Shown here: one piece after another, positions 42,532 to 50,995 of the stretch
Position numbering within the stretch: the stretch's first letter is position 1
Layout: the number at the start of each line of letters is the position of its first letter
Source: Allocoprococcus comes
GTDB taxonomy: Bacteria; Bacillota; Clostridia; Lachnospirales; Lachnospiraceae
Assembly: GCF_013300725.1 (NCBI RefSeq)
Contig: NZ_JAAIMM010000015.1
Location: forward strand, 27,979-91,978
DNA length: 64,000 nucleotides
Direction of reading: 5' to 3'
Program-made: the position numbers and the translations under genes
The notes under the pieces: model-generated
Told to the model about the DNA's origin: nothing
What the model saw: the letters and a program-made list of their open reading frames with translations, nothing else
Database searches by the model: none

Positions 42532-45489
42532 TTATGCTTTAAAATCTTCTTCTTTCAGGATGATGTGGTCTGAATTATCAGTGCTTCTTCCAAATACCCG
42601 TTTCACAAGATGTTTTACATTTGCTTTCTGGGAATGTGAAATTGCTTCATCCATGATCTCTTTTACTTCTGCAACAGTAACCGCATGATCTTCTCTCTGC
42701 ATCATATCGATCCGGCTGTATAATGCAAGGATTCCCATTTCATCGATACGGTATCCGTTTTCCTTAGCATAGGTCTGACCGAATGTAACCAGTTCATCAT
42801 TGATGAATACCGGAAGCTCCAGTCTGGAAGTAAATTTACGTTTGAATTCGCGATGGGATGCAAACATTCTTTCCAGCGGTTTCTTCTGGTCTTCCAGAAG
42901 GAAGAGAAGTTCGCCGGTCTGTTCATCCATCATGTCATTCAGTTCGCGGATGGTTCTGTCATTCATCTTGGAAGCTTTTTCGATGATCAGTGCGCCACCG
43001 TTCAGCTTATCGATGATACTTCCGATGTCCTTTTTGTTCAGAGAATCACCGGTTACGATTGCAACTTTACCCTGTTTGAGTCTGCGCTGCTTCTGGATTG
43101 CTTTTACAATATCAACTGCGAGGACTGTTTTTCCGCTTCCCTTGCGGCCAAGGATCAGGATGTTGCCTGTGCGGGAAGTTCCATAACGGTTACGGCAACG
43201 TTTGTCGTTATCAAGGACTTCGACAAGCTGTTCGCTGACACCACGGATCGGTACGAAGTAAGAGAACAGCTGCTTCTGCTCTTCAGTAAGTCCAAGCTTC
43301 AGTCCAATCTCACTTGTAGCACTCAGATCGTAACGTCCCTGTACAACGAATCCGGTATCGAATTTACCCATGCGTTCGGTGATCTCATCTTCTGACGGTT
43401 CTTCGATTTCAAGAACTTCGTCAATATCCGGAGTTGGCTCTGATTTTGAAGTTTCTTTCTTTGGTTCAGGAGCAGGAGTCGGTTCCTCGTCAAATTCAAG
43501 ATCAAGATAATCGTCACTGCTATCTAATTCTTCTTCATCTTCAAAGGAATCAAGGTCTGCAAAATCACTATCATCTTCGTCAGAATCATTATCATCGAGA
43601 TCAGATTCTTTTTCAAAATCAAAATCCTCTTTATGATCTTCATCTAATTCATCATCGATCTGGTAGTCATCTTCGTCTTCATCCTCGTCATCCTCGTCAT
43701 ATTCGGAATCGTCTTCATCCTCGTATTCTTCATCGTCGTCATACTCGGAATCGTCTTCATCCTCGTATTCTTCGTCCTCGTCATACTCGGAATCATCATC
43801 ATCTTCGTATTCTTCATCATCGTCATACTCGGAATCATCTTCATCCTCGTATTCTTCATCCTCGTCATACTCGGAATCATCATCATCTTCGTATTCTTCG
43901 TCATCGTCATACTCGGAATCATCCTCATCCTCATATTCTTCGTCCTCGTCATACTCGGAATCATCATCATCCTCATATTCTTCGTCATCGTCATACTCGG
44001 AATCATCATCATCTTCGTATTCTTCGTCATCGTCATACTCGGAGTCGTCCTCATCCTCGTATTCTTCGTCATTGTCATACTCAGAATCGTCCTCATCCTC
44101 GTATTCTTCATCATCGTCATACTCGGAATCATCTTCATCCTCATATTCAGCTTCTTCATCGTAAACCGCATCCGATTCATCATCTTCTTCGGAGTCAACG
44201 ATTTCTTCAAAATCTTCTTCTTCCGGCTCTTCATCGTCAGTGTCTGAAGCTTCTTTGGATGAATCGTCCGGGCTTTCAGTCTCTTCGGCATCTTCATCAT
44301 CAACGAAATCTTCAGCATCTTCATCGGTGATTTCCGGCTCTTCACCATTTTCAAGCTGTTCCATCAGTTTGCGGATATCATCAGAAAGGATTGGTTTTGT
44401 AGCTCCAAGAACTTCCTCTTCTTCTTTCTTCTTCTCACGCAGGGCTTTTTCTTTCTCAGCTTCTTCCTGGCTCTTTTCAAGAATCTTTGCATTTTCACGC
44501 TGGGTTGCTTCCCAGTTGGCAAGAATTTCTTCAATCTTCATCTTACCGGTCATCTGTGAATCGTCTGAAACAGATTCAGGAGCAACTGCACCACTTGCAA
44601 CGGCAACACCGGCTTTCAGGGCATCTGAAAGGGAAGCACCGGAAATGGTTGTGGAAATATCGGAAGTGCTTCGGATACGGGTTTTAGGCTGTGACTCGGC
44701 TTCTGGTTCGGAAGCATGTGTCCGGGCCATTGGCTCTGGAAGATCCGGGAGATCAATACTGTCTGTGACATGTACATCTTTACGGATCTTATCTGCGATT
44801 CGTGGATCCGGTGCCGGACGTTCTTTGGATTTTCGGAAGGAAGGTTTTCTTTTGGAAGAATCCTTACGGCCAGTACCATCATTTCGATGATCGTATTTTT
44901 CCTGCTGAAGCGGAGTCAGCGGTTTGTATTTCATTTTAAGTTCCATTGCCTGGTATACATAAGTACCTTCGCTGAACCAGAGAATCAGATCATCACATTC
45001 ATCAAGACATTCGGAAGTCATACCGGCTTCAGCGTATAATCTGGCAAGTTCATATGCCCATTTTTCAACGTATTCAGAATGCTTGAAATCTTCAAGAGCT
45101 TCAATCTGTTCTTTGACTGGCGCTTTCTGTGCTTTTAAGATCTTATACCGGAGAATGTACTGGTTTGGATCTTTCGGAGCAAGCTTGACAAATTCTTCGT
45201 AGCAATCAGCTGCTTCATCGAAATGTCCCAGCTTCAGAGAAATAATTCCCAGGCGGTATACAACCTTTCTGCTGGAAGGTGCTTTATCATACGCAATAAA
45301 TAAGGTATCACGTGCTTTACCAAGTTCCCCCGCATTTTCATAGATTTCGCTTACGGTAGAGAGCATGGCGGTATTTTTTACTTTACGCCAGTCGATCGTA
45401 TCTGCAATCGACATCGCTTTCTGGTAAGACTTCTGTTCGGCATACGCAAGCATCTGCTCTGTCTTTGCGCGATATTCATATTTATCCAA
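42532..45489 (-). CDS. TPR protein with long acidic repeat tract and degenerate AAA domain
   Basis: 985 residues; no named family recognised. Residues 1-200: TPR-like helices (ARDTLFIAYDKAPSSRKVVY, LGHFDEAADCYEEFVKLAP). Residues 200-440: charged linker with a basic patch. Residues ~444-597: eleven 14-residue acidic repeats (SEYDDDEEYEDEDD), followed by further acidic sequence to about 690. Residues ~720-985: an AAA-like domain resembling SpoVK/CbbX, with intact Walker A (LILGRKGSGKTVLA, near 780) but altered Walker B (GGALIIEKASKMN near 835, where FIDEA is usual). ATP may be bound but probably not hydrolysed. No signal peptide or membrane segment. A cytoplasmic scaffold or regulator is a guess. 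Single gene with two terminators. Confidence 0.85.
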   Translation of the reverse strand: MDKYEYRAKTEQMLAYAEQKSYQKAMSIADTIDWRKVKNTAMLSTVSEIYENAGELGKARDTLFIAYDKAPSSRKVVYRLGIISLKLGHFDEAADCYEEFVKLAPKDPNQYILRYKILKAQKAPVKEQIEALEDFKHSEYVEKWAYELARLYAEAGMTSECLDECDDLILWFSEGTYVYQAMELKMKYKPLTPLQQEKYDHRNDGTGRKDSSKRKPSFRKSKERPAPDPRIADKIRKDVHVTDSIDLPDLPEPMARTHASEPEAESQPKTRIRSTSDISTTISGASLSDALKAGVAVASGAVAPESVSDDSQMTGKMKIEEILANWEATQRENAKILEKSQEEAEKEKALREKKKEEEEVLGATKPILSDDIRKLMEQLENGEEPEITDEDAEDFVDDEDAEETESPDDSSKEASDTDDEEPEEEDFEEIVDSEEDDESDAVYDEEAEYEDEDDSEYDDDEEYEDEDDSEYDNDEEYEDEDDSEYDDDEEYEDDDDSEYDDDEEYEDDDDSEYDEDEEYEDEDDSEYDDDEEYEDDDDSEYDEDEEYEDEDDSEYDDDEEYEDDDDSEYDEDEEYEDEDDSEYDDDEEYEDEDDSEYDEDDEDEDEDDYQIDDELDEDHKEDFDFEKESDLDDNDSDEDDSDFADLDSFEDEEELDSSDDYLDLEFDEEPTPAPEPKKETSKSEPTPDIDEVLEIEEPSEDEITERMGKFDTGFVVQGRYDLSATSEIGLKLGLTEEQKQLFSYFVPIRGVSEQLVEVLDNDKRCRNRYGTSRTGNILILGRKGSGKTVLAVDIVKAIQKQRRLKQGKVAIVTGDSLNKKDIGSIIDKLNGGALIIEKASKMNDRTIRELNDMMDEQTGELLFLLEDQKKPLERMFASHREFKRKFTSRLELPVFINDELVTFGQTYAKENGYRIDEMGILALYSRIDMMQREDHAVTVAEVKEIMDEAISHSQKANVKHLVKRVFGRSTDNSDHIILKEEDFKA
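43698..44159. repeat. Eleven 42-bp tandem repeats encoding acidic repeats
   Basis: Units start every 42 bases from 43698 to 44118 (each beginning CATACTCGGAATC or a close variant on the plus strand). Units differ mainly at wobble and Asp/Glu positions, indicating expansion by recombination or slippage. Confidence 0.95.
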
Positions 45490-45699
45490 CGTTTCTCACC
45501 TCATATGATTATTATTAATTATTTTACTTTTCCTCAGTAAGTCTGACTTTTGTACCGGAAACGGAAAACAAAAGTCTTATAATTTTACTTACTAAGTGTA
45601 TCATAGAGCGTTGTCAATGTCAAAAATTACGGCTGATATTTTTCGGAAATGTTAAAAAAATATTACAAAAAATTCACAAATTGGGGTCTGGTAACATAA

Positions 45700-45735
45700 A
45701 AAAAGGAGACAGCCATCTTTTAAATGGCTGTCCCG
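45700..45735 (-). terminator. Terminator of an orphan minus-strand transcript
   Basis: GGACAGCCAT/ATGGCTGTC followed on the minus strand by TCCTTTTTTT. It lies upstream of the TPR/AAA gene and downstream of the promoter at 46556-46584. Confidence 0.85.
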
Positions 45736-46700
45736 AAATATTCAATTGTAATTTTTATTTTTATATCGGAGGAATTAAGTAATTCTTATTCCTGTAAGTT
45801 CTTTGAGCATTTCATATGATATTCAGATTTTATAAATTTTATAAAAATGAAACCATATGAATCGATTCTGATCAATTCTGATCGTTCGTTATTTTATATA
45901 ATCAGGTAATTCAATTTTTGTATTTATCAGCTTTCTCGTCACTGTTAAATTTACTTATCAATGAATGTTTCTTTACACATTTCTGATTTTGAATTACTGT
46001 GGTATTTACTTCAATATGTCAACAAATGCTGAATCTTTTATATCTTATAATCGCTTCCGGTTTATCTACTACTCCGACCTTTTTTATCATTAACTTTTCT
46101 CTTACCGGATTATAATCTATGGTTAAGGCTCATCTCACAGGAATTTACATTTGCCATACCATTAACATATTGAGTTTTAGATGATGAAATATCCAACGGT
46201 CAAAGCCTCCTTCCTTTCGTTCTCGTTCCAAAATTTTTATCCGGATATTCTTTTTCTCTTATACTTTTTTCTGTTCAGAAGTCAGATATCAATTTTCTCT
46301 TATTATTATAAATTATCAATTTTAAAAATTGTTCTCTATACACCCCACTTACAAAACGCTCATAACCAAAATGTATAGTTGCTTTTTTAAAACTTTCTAA
46401 TCTTCAAATAACAATTATTCTTGTTACCCTTTTCTGATCTGGTTCTTCATCTTATACTCTTGGCGAGTATATATGAAACTATGTAACAGATTAAAAAAAT
46501 ATCTTTTTGAAATTCCCTTTCTCGTCAGGAACTTCTTTTCTTTTGGATTGACTTAATAATAACACCCTAAAACTCATTTGTCAATATAATTTTGAAATAA
46601 TTTAAATAAAATTAGAAAGATTTAAAATTGTAAAATATATATCAGAAAATTCCAACAATTATAAATACGATTAGAAATAGTTATAGCCATTTGCAATATA
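45736..46700. other. AT-rich 1-kb region without a long gene
   Basis: Visibly lower GC than the flanks and no open frame above about 65 codons that looks coding. On the minus strand one short frame has a good ribosome-binding site: AAGGAGG, then TTG at 46196 giving a 28-residue peptide MDISSSKTQYVNGMANV... that stops at 46110. A second frame nearby reads KKVGVVDKPEAIIRYKRF. These may be remains of a decayed gene. Together with the promoter and terminator they mark a transcribed unit. Confidence 0.5.
46556..46584 (-). promoter_or_regulatory. Near-consensus promoter reading into the AT-rich region
   Basis: TTGACA, 17-base spacer, TATTAT on the minus strand. No recognised gene follows; the transcript would end at 45700 after about 850 nt. 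Confidence 0.7.
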
Positions 46701-46804
46701 TTCGGGGTTTTGCTATTGTTTCCGTCCATAAATGCATGATACACTAAAAAACAGATGAAAAATACAGGATATGGCATTGGGATAAAGAAAGGAGACCTGC
46801 AGAT

Positions 46805-48214
46805 ATGGGAGGATTTTTTGGCGTTGCATCAAAAGAGGCATGTAATCTGGATCTTTTTTATGGAACAGATTATCATTCGCATCTTGGAACCCGCCGCGGA
46901 GGTATGGCTACTTACGGAAGTGATGGCTGGAAGAGAGCGATTCATAATATTGAAAATTCGCCGTTCCGTACAAAATTTGAAAAAGATGTTGATACAATGA
47001 ATGGAAATATTGGAATTGGATGTATTTCAGATTATGATCCACAGCCAATTCTGATCCAGTCGCATCTGGGGTGCTTTGGAATTACGACAGTAGGTAAGAT
47101 CAATAATGCGGATCAGCTGATCCGGAATCTTTATGAAAATGGACATACACATTTTCAGTCTATGACCAATGGACAGATCAATTCTACAGAGCTGGTTGCG
47201 GCATTGATCTGTAAAAAGGATTCGTTTGTTGAGGGAATCCGTTATGTGCAGTCAGTAGTTGAAGGCTCGATGACGCTTCTGCTTCTGACAGAGAACGGAA
47301 TTTATGCAGCCAGAGACCTTCTCGGACGTACACCGGTTGTGATCGGAAAGAAAGAGAATGCATACTGCGTTTCCTTTGAAAGCTTTGCATATATCAACCT
47401 TGGATACACAGATTACAAAGAGCTGGGACCTGGGGAAATCGTCTACGTGACACCGGAATCTGTGGAGACTGTAAGTCCTGCATGTGAAAAGATGAGAATC
47501 TGTTCGTTCCTGTGGGTATACTATGGATATCCTACTTCTTCTTATGAAGGGGTTGGTGTAGAAGAAATGCGTTACAACTGTGGAAAGCTTTTAGCACAGA
47601 GAGATGATCATTCGATCGACGTGGATATTGTTGCAGGAGTTCCGGATTCGGGTATCGCTCATGCGATAGGCTATGCAAATGAATCAGGTATTCCGTATGC
47701 AAGACCATTTATCAAATATACTCCGACCTGGCCAAGATCCTTCATGCCGACAACACAGAGTCAGCGTAATCTGATCGCCAGAATGAAACTGATCCCGGTA
47801 CATAGTCTGATCGAAGACAGGAGCCTGCTGCTGATCGATGATTCTATCGTGCGTGGCACACAGCTCCGTGAGACGACAGAGTTCCTGTATCAGAGTGGCG
47901 CAAAAGAAGTGCATGTCCGCCCGGCATGTCCACCGCTTTTGTACGGATGCAAATATTTGAACTTCTCCCGTTCCAAATCAGACCTGGATCTGATCACAAG
48001 AAGGATCATCCGTGAGTGGGAAGGCGACAATGATGTCAATGTACTGGGTGAATATGCGGATCCGAACAGTGACCGGTATGCAGCAATGCTGGAGGAAATC
48101 CGCAAGAGACAGAATTTCACTTCACTTCGTTATCACAGACTGGATGATCTGATCAAATCAATCGGGATTGATGCATGCCAGGTATGTACCTACTGCTTTA
48201 ACGGTGTGGAATAA
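46805..48214 (+). CDS. Amidophosphoribosyltransferase (PurF) paralogue lacking the catalytic cysteine
   Basis: 469 residues. Has both PurF domains: a glutaminase-type N-terminal domain (SHLGTRRGGMATYGSDGW, then ARDLLGRTPVVIGKKE) and a phosphoribosyltransferase domain (IVAGVPDSGIAHAIGYANES and PRPP loop LLLIDDSIVRGTQLRE). In true PurF the mature protein begins with a nucleophilic Cys (MCGI...). Here the sequence reads MGGFFGV; Cys is replaced by Gly, so glutamine cannot be hydrolysed in the usual way. The next Cys (residue 13, KEACNL) is too far away. The protein may use free ammonia, accept ammonia from a partner, or have a regulatory or different role. AAAGGAG is 9 bases before the ATG; no other purine genes are adjacent. 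Confidence 0.9.
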   Translation: MGGFFGVASKEACNLDLFYGTDYHSHLGTRRGGMATYGSDGWKRAIHNIENSPFRTKFEKDVDTMNGNIGIGCISDYDPQPILIQSHLGCFGITTVGKINNADQLIRNLYENGHTHFQSMTNGQINSTELVAALICKKDSFVEGIRYVQSVVEGSMTLLLLTENGIYAARDLLGRTPVVIGKKENAYCVSFESFAYINLGYTDYKELGPGEIVYVTPESVETVSPACEKMRICSFLWVYYGYPTSSYEGVGVEEMRYNCGKLLAQRDDHSIDVDIVAGVPDSGIAHAIGYANESGIPYARPFIKYTPTWPRSFMPTTQSQRNLIARMKLIPVHSLIEDRSLLLIDDSIVRGTQLRETTEFLYQSGAKEVHVRPACPPLLYGCKYLNFSRSKSDLDLITRRIIREWEGDNDVNVLGEYADPNSDRYAAMLEEIRKRQNFTSLRYHRLDDLIKSIGIDACQVCTYCFNGVE

Positions 48215-48232
48215 CAGGTAAATGAAAATATA

Positions 48233-48291
48233 AAACAGGTGTCCACGTAAGTATATCTTAGTGATATATCCCAGTGGGCACCTGTTTTTGT
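48233..48291 (+). terminator. Terminator of the PurF-like gene
   Basis: ACAGGTG-CCAC/GTGG-CACCTGT around an AT-rich loop, followed by TTTTTG. Confidence 0.85.
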
Positions 48292-48370
48292 ATATACGAT
48301 TTTGGTGTATACAATGATGTGGAATGGTGTACAAAGTATGCGGAGCGGCAGCTCCTTCTGCAAAGCTGCA

Positions 48371-50380
48371 CTATAGCAGCAGATCATCTATCTTCACATA
48401 GTCTCCCATCCGATATGCTTCAATTGCATTTCCATTGATCACATAGAACTTTTCGTTTGCATACACACCGCGGGTTCCAAGATAAGAATTACCGTTGACT
48501 TCCTCCTGCATCTGTACCTGGAAGCACTGATCTTTATCGTAAGAAAGGATCACATACTGGTCGGCAGATCCGGAAAGCGGAAAGCCGATCAGATTCTTTT
48601 CCGGATCAACCAGTGCTGCACGGTAGTCATAAAAGGCATCCGAGTAATAGTACTGATCCAGTGTGTACTTGCTGACTTCTTTCACATCCGAAGGATCACT
48701 GATATCAAACATGGAGACCTTTACCCCGTTTGTAACTCCATTTTCATCGGTATCCATGCCGATACCAAGAAGCAGGTTATCACTGTAAAAATGCAGGTAT
48801 TCCGAAAAGCCGGGAATTTTCAGCTTGCCAAGGATCTTCGGATTCTCCGGATCGGAAAAGTCTACGGAGAATAAAGGATCTGTCTGCTCATAAGTTACAA
48901 AGTAACCGGTATCGCCCAAAAATCTTGCGGAATAGACCTGTTCATCTTTGGCAAGATCCTCGATCTTACCGATTGTTTTCAAATCTGCATCCAGCACATA
49001 GACTGAATTGGACTGTGAAGAGCTTCCGACATTATGCGTAACCGTTGTCACCAGCCGCAGCGTATTGTCATACTCATCAATGCTGAAGGAATCGTTCAGA
49101 TATCCTTTTACTTTTCCCTGGGCAGAGCCGGAAAGTTTTCCTTTATTGTAAGACAGCTTGCGGAGGATCGTCTGATTCTTTGCCGCAAGATTATCTGCGA
49201 GGATACTGCTGTTTGTATATTCGTAAATGTAAATGTTGTTCTCACTTACATAGACTTCCCCATTCTCAGACATGATGGCTTTCTGGTCTGCTGCCTTCTC
49301 CGGATCGTCAGCGGAAACGGAGCTGACAACAAGGTACTGGTCTGCTGCATGGTTCGTCGGGAGATAGATATCCGACTGCTTCAGAAGATTGTCATCAACA
49401 AGCGGAACATAGGAAGGATAATCTTTTTTGGTGATCGTATCGTAAACATAATAGTCACTGAACACATACAGGTATCCGTCTTTAAAACGTGAAGTGAGGT
49501 AGTAACCACTCTGATCCACGGTTCCGATGGATTTTGGATTGTTGATATCTGTCAGATCATAAGTCTGGATACGGGTACAGCTGCCACGGTACAAGGTTTT
49601 GCTGTCAGAATCAACCTTCGTGTTCTGCATGTTGCCAAGGACAAAAAGCTTCTGGTCACTCAGGTAAAATTCGGATGCCTGAAAATTCTCATTCAGCGAA
49701 ATGCCGGAAACAACCTTCATCTGATCCGACCGGATATCTACAATGGAAATCTCCTTGGAGTTCGCTTTCAGTGTATAAAGATAATTTCCATCCGTTTTTA
49801 CAATGTCTGCTTCACCGACACCCTCTGTGCGGACGTTGGTATCGGAAAATGAAGTATCCACAGCATGTGTAGAGGCTGTTGCCGAATCCGAAGAGGAGCT
49901 GGAACTATCGGTGCGTGCACCACTGCCGGCTGTTTCATTTGAATACATGACAATTCCACTGTCAGTTGAATCGGTAGCATATAAAGAATCCAACTCATCC
50001 TGATAAGATTGCAGGTATGTGTAGACTTCATCATAATCGGTTGCCGTCTCTAAAGTATCGGAAGAGGCAAGCTTACCGGAGGATGTACCGATTGAAGAAC
50101 TGCCTTTTGTGGAAGAAGTGGCTGAGTCTGAAGAAAGATTCTGCTGGCGGATGTGGGCGCCAATGCCGACAACCAGTACCAGTGCGGCAGCGATAAGTCC
50201 TCCGCGCATCCATTGGCTGCGGGAAAATCCATGCTTTTTCGGGATATGTCCGGAAGCCTGAGTGCTGTTATGCTCTTCCAGCATTTTCATAATCTGATCC
50301 GGTGCAAGGCTTTCCGGAACAGGAGTTTTTTCCGTAGATTGTTTTATTTTATCCAGTATTTCTTTTTCGTGATCTGTCAT
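48371..50380 (-). CDS. Membrane-anchored beta-propeller protein with anti-sigma-like N-terminus
   Basis: 669 residues. The cytoplasmic N-terminus (MTDHEKEILDKIKQSTEKTPVPESL) is followed by one membrane helix (GGLIAAALVLVVGIGAHI), a Ser/Thr-rich linker and a large extracellular domain of the Beta_propel type (PF09826-like): SFSDTNVRTEGVGEADIVKTDGNYLYTL, then repeated blades such as RFLGDTGYFVTYEQTDPLFSVDFSDPENPK. It is encoded 28 bases after an ECF-type sigma factor, so the short cytoplasmic part probably holds the sigma factor and the propeller senses an outside signal. Start ATG 50380 has AGGAGGTG 7 bases upstream. Confidence 0.87.
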   Translation of the reverse strand: MTDHEKEILDKIKQSTEKTPVPESLAPDQIMKMLEEHNSTQASGHIPKKHGFSRSQWMRGGLIAAALVLVVGIGAHIRQQNLSSDSATSSTKGSSSIGTSSGKLASSDTLETATDYDEVYTYLQSYQDELDSLYATDSTDSGIVMYSNETAGSGARTDSSSSSSDSATASTHAVDTSFSDTNVRTEGVGEADIVKTDGNYLYTLKANSKEISIVDIRSDQMKVVSGISLNENFQASEFYLSDQKLFVLGNMQNTKVDSDSKTLYRGSCTRIQTYDLTDINNPKSIGTVDQSGYYLTSRFKDGYLYVFSDYYVYDTITKKDYPSYVPLVDDNLLKQSDIYLPTNHAADQYLVVSSVSADDPEKAADQKAIMSENGEVYVSENNIYIYEYTNSSILADNLAAKNQTILRKLSYNKGKLSGSAQGKVKGYLNDSFSIDEYDNTLRLVTTVTHNVGSSSQSNSVYVLDADLKTIGKIEDLAKDEQVYSARFLGDTGYFVTYEQTDPLFSVDFSDPENPKILGKLKIPGFSEYLHFYSDNLLLGIGMDTDENGVTNGVKVSMFDISDPSDVKEVSKYTLDQYYYSDAFYDYRAALVDPEKNLIGFPLSGSADQYVILSYDKDQCFQVQMQEEVNGNSYLGTRGVYANEKFYVINGNAIEAYRMGDYVKIDDLLL

Positions 50381-50408
50381 ATGAAACACCTCCTATTACT
50401 CTTTTATC

Positions 50409-50876
50409 CTACTCTTTCAGAAGCCAGCTCATCTTTTCGAGGGCACGCTTTCTGCGGGAGCGGACTGTATTCGGGTTCAGCTTTAGCATTTTCCCGATCT
50501 CTTTACTGTTGTAACCGCCATAGACGGATAAGCCGATGATCAGCTGATCGTCTTCATCGAGAATAAGAAAGGCACGTTCCACATCTGTGCGGAGTCCGTC
50601 ACAGTATGTGGCAGAAGCATGATCTTCTTTCAGCTCGGTCTCGGTGCGTTCACGGCTCTTTAATTTCCGGCGGCACACATTTGCCAGAATCTGAAAGATC
50701 CAGGAACGGAATGCTTCTTCTTTGCGTAATTTATGTATGTTCTCATAGGCGGAAAGAACGGCTTCACTGACGGCGTCTTCTGCATCCTGCGGATGATGCA
50801 TCATGCAGAGCGCAAAACGATACAGATCCTGATAAACCGTCTTATATAATTCTTTAAATGCAATTGCATCAATCAT
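50409..50876 (-). CDS. ECF-type RNA polymerase sigma factor
   Basis: 155 residues. Sigma region 2 (FKELYKTVYQDLYRFALCMMHHPQDAEDAVSEAVLSAYENI, with SWIFQILANVCRRKLK) recognises -10, and region 4 (YGGYNSKEIGKMLKLNPNTVRSRRKRALEKM) recognises -35. Small size and lack of region 3 place it in the extracytoplasmic-function group. GGAGGG precedes the ATG. First gene of a two-gene operon with the membrane beta-propeller protein, its likely anti-sigma factor. Confidence 0.93.
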   Translation of the reverse strand: MIDAIAFKELYKTVYQDLYRFALCMMHHPQDAEDAVSEAVLSAYENIHKLRKEEAFRSWIFQILANVCRRKLKSRERTETELKEDHASATYCDGLRTDVERAFLILDEDDQLIIGLSVYGGYNSKEIGKMLKLNPNTVRSRRKRALEKMSWLLKE

Positions 50877-50940
50877 AAAGTCCCTCCTCTCAAAACAGGT
50901 TCTTTGTATATAAGAGTATAAAAAAGTCGGAAGTGTTGCA

Positions 50941-50971
50941 AAAAGGGACAGAAAAATTTCCGTCCCTTTGA
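50941..50971 (-). terminator. Terminator of the YbhJ-type hydratase gene
   Basis: AAAGGGAC-GAAA/TTTC-GTCCCTTT; on the minus strand it runs into TTTTTGC. It also borders the sigma-factor promoter. Confidence 0.85.
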
Positions 50972-50995
50972 AATCATATCATTGTCTGAGAAAAA

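Noticed and set aside
43434..44330. Long plus-strand frame rich in His and Arg opposite the acidic repeats
   Set aside because: It is the antisense of the 42-bp repeats: Asp/Glu codons read backwards give His/Arg/Leu. No ribosome-binding site, and the minus-strand gene has domains at both ends.
43644..44354. Met/Lys/Thr-rich frame within the acidic repeat
   Set aside because: A frame-shifted reading of the same repeats (ATGA-rich), with no recognisable domain.
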